Below, piece after piece: positions 10,138-22,215 of a stretch of DNA of 64,000 nt. The notes below the pieces were generated by a model. That model made no database searches. It was not told the DNA's origin and worked only from the letters and a program-made list of their open reading frames with translations. The stretch's first letter is position 1; the number at the start of each line of letters is the position of its first letter. The DNA comes from Histoplasma ohiense (Eukaryota; Ascomycota; Eurotiomycetes; Onygenales; Ajellomycetaceae). The stretch is from the NCBI GenBank assembly GCA_017607445.1, contig JAEVHH010000001.1, positions 4,278,001 to 4,342,000 on the forward strand, given 5' to 3'. Both the position numbers and the translations under genes were made by a program.

Positions 10138-13100
10138 GGATGCCTTTATGATTTAACCAATTTCCCTTTCGTTGTGTTTTGTTGGGATGGGGTTTCAGGA
10201 TGTGTTCGGGGTTGATTCGGTTTTCGTCTGTGGGAATTTGTTTTCCCCCTTCTCCTTTCCCCCTTTATTTTCTTAACTCTACCTGTGTGATTCTTATCTT
10301 GCCGTCAAGGTTCCCCTCCCATTTCTTTTCATGCGCCTTTATTCACATTCATGACGTAAATATTACTGATCAAGCACACGCACGATTGTTTTGGTTCACA
10401 GGCGCAAGCGAAATTTGAATGTTTCAGCGCCAATTCCCTTTAATATTATTCTCTTTTATATATACTTACTTACGGATTATTCCTTTCTTTTATTTTTAAC
10501 AGCTATGTGTTATATACTATTTGATAAACTACAACTCAAATATTTTTTGTTTACGAACATGTTCTTACAAAGAAAAAAAAAATATAAAAAATTCGAGTCT
10601 CTGATACTTGTGCTAGCTTTGGGAACTCTCAATTGAAAAAGGCAAGTCCGCCTTCATATTAGTGTAACAATGCATTACGTCGCTGATATTACGGATTACA
10701 TTCATAAAAGAAATATACGCTCTGGATACACTGAACCCATGTTTTTAGGCGTGGTGTTGGGTAGATTATTCCAATAACAAGAACTGAAGATGGTTGGACA
10801 TATAAACGTTAAAGCAACCCTTGTATATCTATCGATGCCGAAAGCTTCGCTATGGCTCGGCTAGAAGCAAAGCATTTGCAGGATTCAATTTGTTATATGC
10901 GCGCACGTTCTAGCCGGTGGCTCGATCAGAGAGATTCACCCTCCAAATTTCGTCATACGCATGAGAAAAATGGAGACAAAAAAAAAAGCTACATTACAAA
11001 CAAAGGGAGGGGAGAAAAGAGGGAGATAAATTGAAGATCCCTATTAATTAGCGCAACGGACGGCAAGCAGTTGGACAGCTGTAGCTTCGGTATGAGCGAG
11101 GTCTCCTCTCAACCCCTGATCCCTGACGGCGATTGAGATCCACATCTGTTCATGAACAGATCTTTCTGGTATTTACTATGGTGAGTACAAGTGCTGCACC
11201 TCTCACTGCAGCACTCATAGCCTTTATTGGGATTTTAGCCCCTTCACTCTTCGTCTTGGGCCCTTGTTGGATTCGGTTAGTGCCGGGGGTATCAATCTTT
11301 TGATGGAGAGGGGTTCAAAGGAATACAGTTGTAAAACGAATATTTGGGTGCTTTGGTTTGGTCGTCGGAATCGAAAGGTGAAAGAAGGGTAATATGAGAA
11401 ATATGATGTGAACTGATATCAATTAAATGGAGATAGTTAGGATGCACATAACAATATAGAGTGAAAATATTTGTGCATCAGGGATAGAAAAGACATACAC
11501 AAGCATTTGATCGGCTGGAAGGAAAGACGCAATCATGGAGAATTAGGGGAGTTGGGCATACGTGTTCATTATGAAGAGAGGTAAACAGCAAACCCCTGGG
11601 CGAGTGATGCCGGAATCTTAGACCCCATATTGCTAATGCCGCCGTTTCAATGTCCGTATCTGACAAATAGAGATGAGCCAGTACAACTTAAAGCTGAAAA
11701 TTGCCAACCAGGCTGAAAGAGGCGAGTGAGAAGAGCTAATTCCATTGTCTCACCCAATTGCAAGTTAAAGTTCATTCCTCTCATTTAAAAATGAACAACT
11801 TGACGAAACGGCCATCAGAGCACGACTACCCTGAGGGGTGCGGGAACGGTGGATAACTCGATACACTGGGAAATCCGGAGCCAATGTTGTCGATATATGG
11901 TTAAGAAATTTCAGCTCCAATAGGAATTTTGGCTGTTGAGTATCACCCATTCTCTGTTTATTCTCCTCATCTGGGGGATTTGCTGAATCCCGGCTTGCTG
12001 AGTTTCTTTGGATTTTGGTGTGTCAAAAAGACAGCTGCATCTGTTTCCAAAACACACTTGGCCAACGACTGCTATCAGTAGACGTAGTATGAATGTTCGC
12101 GGGGATGGTTGTCGACGCCAGAGCACTAGGTCGCCAGAGCACTAGGTAGTTGCACTCTTGTCCTCCCGCTGTTGCCCCTTTTCAGTCTAGCGGGAAAGTA
12201 GCGCGCGGCTGAGATTGGCCCCACAACTGCTCCTCGTTTATGAGAAGCAACCACATCATCCCAACTAGAAATAACATCACGGTTGGAACTTGTGCAGTGG
12301 GATTTTTGACTACTAGTAGGGTGACCATCAGCTTTCCTTGTGTTTCATCTTGTCACTGGTTTTGGCGGCTCTCAGGTGAGGTGTGAGTGGAGTTTACTCT
12401 TTTAGCCCCCTGTTTCCCTGCGGATCGAGATCCTAAACGGAGCGGTTGAATGCCATTTCGCTGACAATTAGTGACAAGCCTTTCCAGATCAAGGTACCAA
12501 TATATCTACAGTTGCTTGCCAAATCCATTGGACCTAAAATAACTCACTTGACATATCCTGTACCAGCGCCGTTATTAGCAGCGCGCAGGAGGGAGGACAT
12601 GTTGTTTTACTTGGACTGTGGGGGCTAAGGATCGCTGGTACCCTTTTCCGACCTACCTTCCGAAGCATTTCGATCACTAGGAGGCAGAGCATACAAGCCT
12701 CCTGGCATGATATGGCATGATCTTTAGTCTCGCCAATGAGTGCTCCGTGCCAGCTTGAATTTGTAGTGATTTTCCTGGCAGCTTCCAAAATCCAACACTT
12801 CGCGTTGTGAGAAAATTGTCAGCTCATCCAGAGAATAAATAGAGATATATTCGTTCTGGTGAAAAGGACTTGGCCCCCGAAACCCCATCCCTCTGCTGCT
12901 CCCTGCGGCAGCTTGTGATGTTGGTTTAGCCATTTCAGCGGAGCATGGTTAGCAGAATGCTGGGCTGTCAGACGTTCTTGTATCCTCCAAGCAAAAATGT
13001 TCGTTGCTTTAATATTTTCAGTTTCTTAAAGAATTTCACCAACATTTCTTGAGCGTGCTGACAGCCGCCGGTCGTACAGGGAGCATTTTGTGGTTAATCA

Positions 13101-13409
13101 ACTTTTCTCAAATTTCAAGCACCGCTATAAATAATATGTGCTTGCAGTTGTTATGGATAGCTTACAGACGTTAATCCAAGGTCACCTTGACACGTTTGAG
13201 GTAAGTAATTCTACTGACTTATTTGCGCTCTTCTCACGGTAAATAAGTTGATCCAAGCACCTCATTGAAGTCACTTTTAGTGCCGTTTCCATTTGCATGC
13301 TCGTCCCGAAGTGACTGCTAAACCCGCACGCAGGCAGAGCTCAATATCAAACGTTTATTACGTACTCACACCCTACATCTGGAGTTTCCCTTGCTATCAC
13401 AGCAATACA
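10138..13409. other. 3.3-kb gene-poor region
   Basis: No recognisable gene. AT-rich tracts lie around 10440..10640. A 16-base tandem duplication is at 12116..12147. A two-exon plus-strand ORF can be drawn near the right edge, antisense to the NRPS 3' end (see findings). Remaining frames are short and unrelated to families I know. Confidence 0.5.
12116..12147. repeat. 16-base perfect tandem duplication
   Basis: The unit CGCCAGAGCACTAGGT occurs twice head to tail. Confidence 0.9.
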
Positions 13410-16400
13410 CTATTCGGTTGCTTCTCCCAAAAGGAGAATTTGTGCTACAGATTCTCTAAATTCGTCCGCAACGGTAATGATCTCGGAATCTTCCAATGCC
13501 GAAGCCCAATACGTGAATGTTGCTTCGACCGTGTTTTTCCCAACGCATATATTGATAATAATGTCGTACTATCTCCAGCGTCAGTAAACTGGCTTCTTGT
13601 GTCTGACATGACGTTCATGACCTACCTCTGTCGCCTCATATGTTTCTACCTCTTTGAAGCAAATTTCGCTCTCGTCTTCATTTGACAAGGGCTGTTCTAC
13701 CGATATGCAGGTATTGAATAGCGGTTTGCCGAAATACTTGGAAAGTTGCAAAACATCTATCAGGGAGCAATTCCCATTTCGAAGCCTGGTTCCGTGCTCC
13801 GCCTGATTTCTCACCAAAACGTCGCGGCAGCTGCCTTGCGCTGTGAAACGTAATCGGCAAACAAGTACATTGAAAAAAGAGCCAACGATATTGTGGATAT
13901 CGGGAATAGGAACATCCCTCCCCGAAACAACTGTCCCAAAACATACGTCGTCCAACCCTGTGTATTTCCGCAGTACCATAGCCCAGGCAGTCTGAAAAAC
14001 ATTGCTCATGGTGACCCCATTTTCAAGGCAAAAGCGACCTAGCAAAGCTTTGTCAGTAGCTGCTCTTTTCATGGTGCGAAGTTCTCTCTTAAATTCGACA
14101 CTTTGGTGTCGGGGAAATATGCACGGTTGCAATTCGACCATTTGGGTTTTCCAGTAGTCTATCTGGCCTCTGAACCTCACGGCATCGCAGAAGTACGCAG
14201 TGGCCTGACTGTACAATGGACCTGCAGAGAAAGAGAGCCGTCCTTCGTATAATTGTGACAACTCCCGTAAAATTATTAGGAGGGAAGCTGCGTCTAGAAA
14301 GGCATCGCTACCCTCGAGCTTACAATAAAGCCTACCAGTATCGGTTTGGCACAGGGTGAATTGATATGGAGGAGCACTGCTCACCTCATTACTCAGGGAA
14401 GACTTGCGCAATATGTCCATAATTTCGTTATCAGTACATGACAGAACGTGGAGGTCAGTATTTAGCACCTTCCGCACGATATGTGTTTTCCCTTGGCCGT
14501 TGGTTCCGCGACTAACCAAAATGGTTCTCAGGGCTGGGTGGCGCCTTACAATGTCTGTCCAGGCTTTTACTAAGCGCATTGGCCATATGGAACACTGGGG
14601 AACTTTTGAAGTCACTTCCCATATGGTATATGACCGGTACTTATATGTATTCAACGACTGAGTGATGAGAAGCCCCTCATGTACAGGGTTGCAAGGGTAC
14701 GCATCCTCTACTTCGTCGTAAGAAATACCCAAGTTCTCTTTGAGCCTTAATTCGAGTTCCTCTTCCTCAGGAGCTGCCAAGGATAACAAGGGGAACCGGA
14801 CCATCGGCTGTCCACCTTCACTGGGTGTTGATGGTGGTGTTAGAATCGTAGAAGGCTTTGCTTTCGAGGCTATGAGTTTGACAGTTTTAGCGTCGAAAAC
14901 ATCCAAGGCGGTCAGCAATAAACTATCTTCTCTGCACAGAGTGACCACCTGTATTGCCGAGATGGAGTCACCGCCTAGGTTGAAGAAGTCATCGTTGATC
15001 CCAACGGCATCTGTGTCTATGCCGATGACTCGTGCAATAATTTTTCGAACTCTTTCCTCACGGTCTGATGCTGCGCCCTGAGATTGATTGGGGCACGACG
15101 CCGTGAGTTGTTGGAGAGAACTTAGGTCTTTTTTGGAAACTGCGAGTTGCAGGAGATCTCTGTCGAGCTGGGAGGCAGCGGTCCATGGTAAATAATTGAT
15201 TGGAAGACATAAAATTGGCAACATACTCCTAGGAATAGCTTTGTTCATATATTCTATCAACCCACGGAGTTTAAGCTTGAAGGTATTTTCCGGGACGGCA
15301 AACAGCTCTGCCTCTATGCTTTGATGCCCTGTATTCTCACAGACAAATACAGCAAGCCTCCCTGTACACAGATCTTTTGGACAAACCATGTCAACGACTA
15401 CTTGGTACGGTTCGCCTAGATATTTTTGGGCTTGGTACTCAACGTCACGCAAGAGACCCGATTCATTCATCCGGGCGTCGGGGTTTGGTGGCATATCAGG
15501 AATTATGCAGCCAATTCTTTGTCCCGGATTATCTGTAATATCGTGAAGGACGTGCTCAAAGCGTTCCAACATTATCTGCGCAGCGTCGTGGTCCAAAATA
15601 CAACCATCAAAAATTGCAGTGACAAACAACGCCTGTTCTCCAGAAAGTTCGCACACCATTGTTAGTGGATGGGTGCTCAATTTCAGCTGTTCAGCAGAAT
15701 TGTTTGGAGATTCAATGAATAACTCGGAAGAAATTGTACTCTTTTGCGGCTGTATAACGAGCAAGCTTTGGAAGTCGCACGCTGAAGCTGCGTCCCCTCC
15801 ATAACTTCTGATCCGTCGTAAGCCTGTCTGCTCGAACTGAATCAGTTTCGCCGCATGCGCTTGCATTTCACTCAGTGTCTCCTCGATGCTTAGATGAGGG
15901 TGGAGAATAGTACGGAGCGGAAACGTCGCTATTGTTGGTCCCGTCATTTGATAGATCCCAGGGACCGGAGCACCGCGACCAGCCACAGTGATCCCGAAAA
16001 CAACATCGTTGGTTTCCATATACCATGAAAGAAGAACAGTGAACGCCAACCTGACCACTGTGGATGATGTATAGCTGCCGTTAGGCCATTTGGAAACCAT
16101 GATGGACCGGGTGGCGGTTCTGGTGGATTTTGGAGTATAACCTAGCGAGAGGAATGGGATGGGAAACCCAATTGTTCTCAATCCTTGAAATTCTTCTGTC
16201 CAGAAATCACGCGCGAGTTCTAGATCTAGATTGTTGACGTATTCGATGAATAACGCGAAAGGCTGCTGCGACGGCATGTGTGTTCCCTTATACGCATTTT
16301 CGGTAGCTTCCAAGATCCGCTGGTATGACCATCCGTCAAATAGGGCATGATGAATTGTGAGGATGAAGGTCAATGGCTCGATCTCATTCCCTTTATCGAC

Positions 16401-19393
16401 GATCGAACTTGAAACTAGCGGGGTCCCGAACGACATGAGTGTTTCTGGAAATTCCGATTCATTTTCACTTGATTGACACTGTGGCTCCACTCCGAAACTA
16501 ACAACTTGAAATGCTTGGAGTGAATCTGCCATGATAATTCTGGTGCGTAAAATAGGATTTGCGTTGCACACTTCTGCCCATGCCTTTTTAAACAGAACCA
16601 CGTCAAGGTCCCTTGGCAATTGGAAACGAAAACTACATTGAAGTGAGCCGGGCGTCCTTGCCGTGTATGCGATGAGAGCCTCTTGCAGGGGCGTGCAGGG
16701 ATATATATCTTGAATATTTTCAGGGCGGATGCAACATTTGACCGCTGCGCTTGAGATAATTGAGTCCTTTTCCAGGGAGTTCAACAGGGAAAACGGCGGC
16801 GGCGGCGGTCGTTGATCGTGGGATATTTGGCATTCTGCAATATTACATGCCAGCTTGGATATTGATTGATCAGTGAACAGGGATTCCACTGTCAGTTTGA
16901 GCCCTTCTTGGCGAGCAGTTTCTACCAAGATGACTGCAGAGACAGAGTCTCCACCCAGTTTTAAAAAGGTATCATTCATTCCGACGGCAGTCAATGGCAA
17001 ACCAAGAGTAGTTGCTAGTAACTGTTGGACTAGCTCCTCGACAGGAGTTTCTGCTGAGCTGAAACCTCTGTCCACACTGGTCACCATGCGGTACTCCTTT
17101 AGCTGGTTCTCTGATAGATCGCTGACAGCCTTTTGCAAAACCCGCCGATCTACCTTTCCTGTTTGTGACACAGGCATAGCTGCCAATCGGATGTATGCTG
17201 CAGGTACCATATAAGCTGGGAGCGCATTTTGCAGATGGAGTTTTAAGCGCGCTACATCTTCACGAAATTCTCCATCCGGCTCGCATATGGTGATGCCGGA
17301 GACCAACTCTGCTGAAAATAACTGTTTTGTCGCCATGAATAAAACCAATGAAGGTCTCCGTGTTTCGTGGGAAATAACTTCGGCAACAACCATTGTTTCT
17401 TTGAGGCATTGTTGTGAGAGGTATTCAATTTCTCCAAGCTCCACCCTTTGCCCACGTATCTTGACTTGAGTGTCCTTCCGTCCAATGTAGACAATTGAGC
17501 CGTCAGATCTGTACCTGGCCAGGTCCCCTGTTTTATAAAACCGTTGCTCTGCACCTATGTCGAAATCTGATACCCATTGAGGCCCAGTGACGAATGCAGC
17601 TGCTGTCTGCTCGGGTCTCTTGAGATATCCTCTGGAAACGATGGCCCCGCCGATTACGAGCTCTCCTATGGCCCCAATAGCTGCAAGGTTATTGTGGTTT
17701 TCCTTATCTACAATCCAGCATGACCCACCAAAGCAGAATCCTACATTACCAGGCTCGGTCACATGGGGTTGTACATTAGAAACAACCGTGCATTCCGCAG
17801 GCCCATAAGCGCATAACAAGCGCACATTTTCGCTCCATAAAGCTATGTCCGTTGATGTCATGGATTCCCCACCCAAAATTAGAGTCTTCACTGTCGGCAC
17901 ATCTTCTGGCCGTAACAACTTGGCAGCGGTCGGTGTAAGTTCTGCCCAGTTGACTTGCAAGCTTTGGACTGCACTTCTCAAGTCATTCAATCGCTGAAAC
18001 TCAGAAGGGATACAAACGCAGCCTCCGATTATCAACGTCGTCAAACATTCATGAATACTGATATCGAAGGCATAAGAGGCGAACTGGAGCACCCTAGATG
18101 AGCTGTCAAGATTTTGTGCTTTACTACTGGCAACTGCGTTAGAACAGAACGAAGCATGTTCAATCACAACTCCTTTCGGTGTCCCTGTCGATCCCGACGT
18201 GTAAACAACATATGCAGGGTCGTGGGACTGCACTCGTGACTGATTTCGCGCAGGATCCGTTCCCCAAGCAGCAGTGCCATCGCCAACTGCTATTGTCGTG
18301 TAATTTAAGTGATGCTGCACAAGCCAATCAGAACAAAGGATGACATTTGCTTCCACATCCTCACAGATGTCCCGCAAACGCTTTTCGGGGTATGCAGGGT
18401 CCAACGCGACAAAGGCAGCACCAGCCTTGAGGACCCCTAACATCGCAACAACTGCCCATTTAGACTTTTCGAAAAGCAGCGGAACTATGGATCCCGGCCC
18501 AACATTGTGTGTTGTCAATCGTGCCTTGACCCTCCAGGACAGGTCGTCCAACTCCTGGTACTTCAGACCTCCATCCCAAGCACACACTGCTTGGGAGTTA
18601 GGATGAAGCATACATTTTAAATGGAAAAGTGCGTGAATGCAACAATCAAGGGGATAGGTGTGTGACCGGGCATTCCATGCAGATATTTGCTGGCGGTGAG
18701 AATCACCCAACAGTTGCGACGTTGAAAGTGTCCGCGACGGTTTCCATAAAAGGCAGTTGAGGATTTCACTGAGAGTGGCAATCACGTTGGAAGCCATGGA
18801 ATGGCCCAAGATTGAAGTGGAATAGTGCATAGAGATTTGTGGTGTGACCGCGGACGATTTCACAATCACTGAAATATCGCCTATCTAAAATTACAGAGTT
18901 TGTTAACGGATAGTGAGCCAATGCGTTTGAAAGTCCATATCACAGGATCTCTTACGGTGGAAAGACCATCGCCAGCGTTTGATATCCATCCTGAAGTTAT
19001 GACATCTTCAAAGAGAAGACAGGTATTGAAATGCTCTTGGTGATCACACTCCATCGTTGGGAATTTCCGAACTTTCTGAAGACGAACGGAGTGGGAAATC
19101 GGAGAGCATTCGTCTATCACTGCTAACAACTGGTCCATTACATCCATCTTCGGACTCGCTATGACCCCAAAAGTGATGGTGTCGGAATCGGTGTACTTGC
19201 TCAGAAGAATGGACCACGCACACTGAACCAGATAGAACAGGGACGAGGTACTTTCTTTAGTCGTCCCTTTTGCGATATCATCAAGAGAATCCGGCTTCAT
19301 ATCGATCGACCCGAATTGGGGGTTTCCTGGGCAGGAAGCTTCTAGTTTTGGAAATATGCAACGGCCTTCCATATTTCCTAAACTTTCGGACAT
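13410..19393 (-). CDS. nonribosomal peptide synthetase, partial C - A - T - C - remnant A - T - C
   Basis: A multidomain assembly-line enzyme that activates an amino or aryl acid and condenses it on carrier domains. Exons on the minus strand are 19393..18956, 18884..13626 and 13568..13410, giving about 1,951 residues. The introns (GTAAGA...TTTTAG; GTAGGT...GATAG) are phase 0. Residues about 1-230 are only the C-terminal half of a condensation domain. The A domain is about 250-720, with YTSGSTGTPKGVV, AYGPAE, YKTGDLARY and TGKVDRR. The first carrier has LGGDS (Ser about 793). C domain 1 has intact HHALFDG (about 991-997). About 1284-1396 resembles only the tail of an A domain. The second carrier has LGGDS (Ser about 1453). 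The last C domain has SDAFLDA where HHxxxDG is expected. There is no thioesterase. A-T-C-remnant A-T-C recalls SidD/NPS6 siderophore synthetases (known architecture), but the product is unknown. The true start may lie in a further 5' exon. Confidence 0.93.
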
Positions 19394-20839
19394 TGTATGA
19401 CCTGGGCTATCATCAACAGCAAGCACAAATATAACCCAGAAATGTTTGTGTCAGTTGCGAATGATAGAAATTCATTTAATTGTTTGGAGTCTTATTACTT
19501 ACGGGTATATATACTCTTGTAGGTTTTAATACTATACAAACTCTGACTATATAATGAATCGAAAAGATTTTCTCCAAGAAGCACTATATATCAGCGAGAT
19601 ATCAGAGTTTCCTTCGTTCAGAAGCAGAAAATGGCATGCGACAACACTGAACCATATTGATATCTAGGAAGCGGGTTGTGCTGCCTTGTTCAGCTACAAT
19701 TTCGTGTCCCTGTTTCTTGTCTCCATCGGTTTCCAGATTCCGAATCAATACGTTCTACCTAAAGGGGGAAATGTTGCAATATACCATTACAATGATTGTA
19801 TTTGCTTCTCGTCCAAATGACATGTTTGCAATGGTCAATGGGGTAGCCACTAATTTGACCTACCCGAAATAGTAGCTGGCTCGGCTCTACGAAATTTGGC
19901 TCTGCACTCCAACCCCGACGAAAAAGCCTCCTCACTCTTAGGCTGCAGTCTACCATTCCAACCAGCTGTTGCACTTAGTCTCTGGTGGTACGGAGGAGTG
20001 AGCGGCCAAGTTTGACGTTTGTATACGCCGGGGATCCCGACAATGAGGACAATTGATTTAGAACAGATATTCCTTGATTCCTAATGCCATGAACGGGACT
20101 TGTGAGAGGTGCTACTGCTCATTCTACCTGCTTTTGGGGAAAGACATCCCTATTTACAAATTGAAAGCGAGTGTATTAGTGCAGATCTACTGAAGCATGT
20201 TCTACAATGCAGGTGTTATCAGCGCAATTGCAAGACCACTACATACAGATCATCGTTCAAGCTGATCGGCCATATGGGAAGACTGTGGGATGGTTAATCT
20301 TGTGGTCGGAGCTAGCTAACTATATAGGGGTCATCACATCATGTGTGATGTGTTTCTATGAATCTCTCATGCTAGCTATTTTAATTAAAATATCTCATTT
20401 TGCTTAAAAATCTACTATCAAGGCCATAACCTGTGGGATGGTTGATCTTGTTATTGTTATGGTCGGAGCTAGCTAACTATATAGGGGTCATCGTATGCGG
20501 TGGAGTAGCCGCGTGGACAACCAGTGCCCAACAAAAACATGAGAACGCTCGGAAAAAAGGTGGGTAGCACTGACATTGGAATGCAGTTGTTGATCTGAGA
20601 CATTTATCACCTATTATCCTAATCAAGTTTTTGAAATGGCAAACAACATAACTTCAGTGGTAGATAAATGGAACCTTTATCACCTCTATGGTGAATATCC
20701 CCTCTTGCAAACTCATCCTTTTTTGACTTCATTTATATCCAACATTTAACTTGGAGTCCTCGTCATCTTTCCCCCTCACCATAATCCAACAAAGGCCTCA
20801 CGATTAAGTTCTTATTTTTACCAGCTACTGGAACACATC
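19394..20839. promoter_or_regulatory. shared divergent promoter region of NRPS and DMATS genes
   Basis: The NRPS and prenyltransferase genes are transcribed away from this 1.4-kb region. On the NRPS side there is TATA-like sequence near 19500..19515 and a GTAAGT close by, which could begin a 5' leader intron ending just before the chosen ATG. On the DMATS side the duplicated block at 20283..20335 and 20431..20492 carries TATATAGGGG. No coding frame is convincing. Confidence 0.6.
20283..20492. repeat. direct repeat pair in the NRPS-DMATS promoter
   Basis: A 32-base block is identical at 20304..20335 and 20461..20492. Both copies are preceded by CTGTGGGATGGTT (20283 and 20431). The second copy has an extra ten or so bases between the two blocks. 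Each identical block contains GAGCTAGCTAAC and TATATAGGGG. Confidence 0.9.
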
Positions 20840-22215
20840 ATGGAAAAGAAAACAACCTTGACTAGTGTGGCTCCGATACAAGAAACGCCTTCCCAGCCAT
20901 CAAGTGTAGCGGATTCGCGGTCTTACCACCTGTTGAACAAATGCTTTGTTTTCCCTAACCTCGATCAAGAAGACTGGTGGAACCGAACGGGCCCAGTTTT
21001 GGGGAAACTGCTTTCGGACGCGAAATATGATGTTCAACACCAATTTCAATACATGTGCTTTTACGCCCTGAATGTCATCCCCTTACTTGGCCCCTTTAAG
21101 CCCTCACGAACCCCAGGAGGTTACGAGTCAACTATAGGATCACGCATCGGACCGCTTGAACTCAGTCAGAATTTCACCAGGGAGCGATGCATAGTTCGAA
21201 TGAATTTTGAAGCTACGAACCAAGCTGCAAACAGTGGCCGCGACCAAACCAACAGGACAGCTTTGGATGAAGCCGTGGCTAAATTCAAGCTGCTGGGGAT
21301 TGGGATGAATTCAGATCTTTACCACGCATTGCGCAATGCGTTCCTAGTGACTGACGAAGAGGAGAAACTAGCGGCGAAAGAGATGGACCTTCGAAATTAC
21401 CCATGCAAAACTCAGCATAACATGTCATTGGACTTCAAAGACGGCAACATAATGGCGAAGTTGTATTTGTACCCACGCCTGAAATCTATGGTTACAAACA
21501 AACCCAAGGAAGATATAATACTGGATGCAGTGCGACAGGTAGTTGGGGGCACTTGCGACCATTCCCTGGAAATGATAGAGAAGTTCTTCAAAACATTGCC
21601 GCCAAGCATGGATGTCGAGCTTCTGTCTTGCGACCTCATCGATCCCAAGAAGAGCAGGTTCAAGATATATGTTTTCGACCTTCAAGTTGATTTTGAGAGT
21701 CTTACACGGATTTGGACGCTCGGCGGACAGCTTAACGACCCAGAGACCCTCAATGGGTTGTCCTTGCTGAAGGAGTTGTGGGAGGCTATGAACATTCCTG
21801 CGGGAACGCGGAAGATGCCTGACCGAGTGAACAGAGAAGGAGACCCCCCGGACCGAGTCCCTGTATGCGCTAATTATGAAATTTTGCCGGGAAAAAAATG
21901 GCCGCAGCCAAAGATTTACCTTCCAACTCTAGGTATTAGTGATAAGGTAATAGCCGATGGCCTCACCAACTTTTTTGGGAAGCATGGATACACGAAGCTG
22001 GCGAAATCCTATAGCCAACAGATATCGTCACTCATTCCAATGTATATGTACGTTTTATCTGCTCAGCAGAATCTAGAGCCCAACCCCTGTCAGATTGTTA
22101 CTAACCTGTTTATAGGCCTGGATCTGAGATCGAGACCAGTACCGACTTTCAAGCTTGGGTGTCGTTTGCTTACACCGAGAAGACCGGTCCATACACGACA
22201 ATATACTACCATTAG
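20840..22215 (+). CDS. DMATS-type aromatic (indole) prenyltransferase
   Basis: This enzyme is expected to transfer a dimethylallyl group from DMAPP to an aromatic, usually indole, acceptor. It belongs to the soluble ABBA-fold family of fungal dimethylallyltryptophan synthases. Exons are 20840..22047 and 22116..22215, giving 435 residues, the usual family length. The intron starts GTACGT, has a TTACTAACC branch point and ends TTTATAG. Reading through it instead yields an unrelated tail. Family signatures are YHLLNKCF and DQEDWWNRTGPVLGKLL near the start, SRIGPLELSQNF, NIMAKLYLYPRLK (diphosphate-binding Lys/Tyr strand), RFKIYVFDL, TLGGQL, PQPKIYLPTLG, and in exon 2 the hallmark WVSFAYTEKTGPYTTIYYH. 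The gene diverges from the NRPS gene and shares its upstream region, so it probably prenylates the NRPS product or its precursor. No signal peptide, cytosolic. Substrate cannot be told from sequence. Confidence 0.95.

Noticed and set aside
13410..19393. Naming the NRPS sidD
   Set aside because: The domain order fits, but no siderophore genes are nearby, the partner is a prenyltransferase and the A-domain pocket cannot be assigned by eye.
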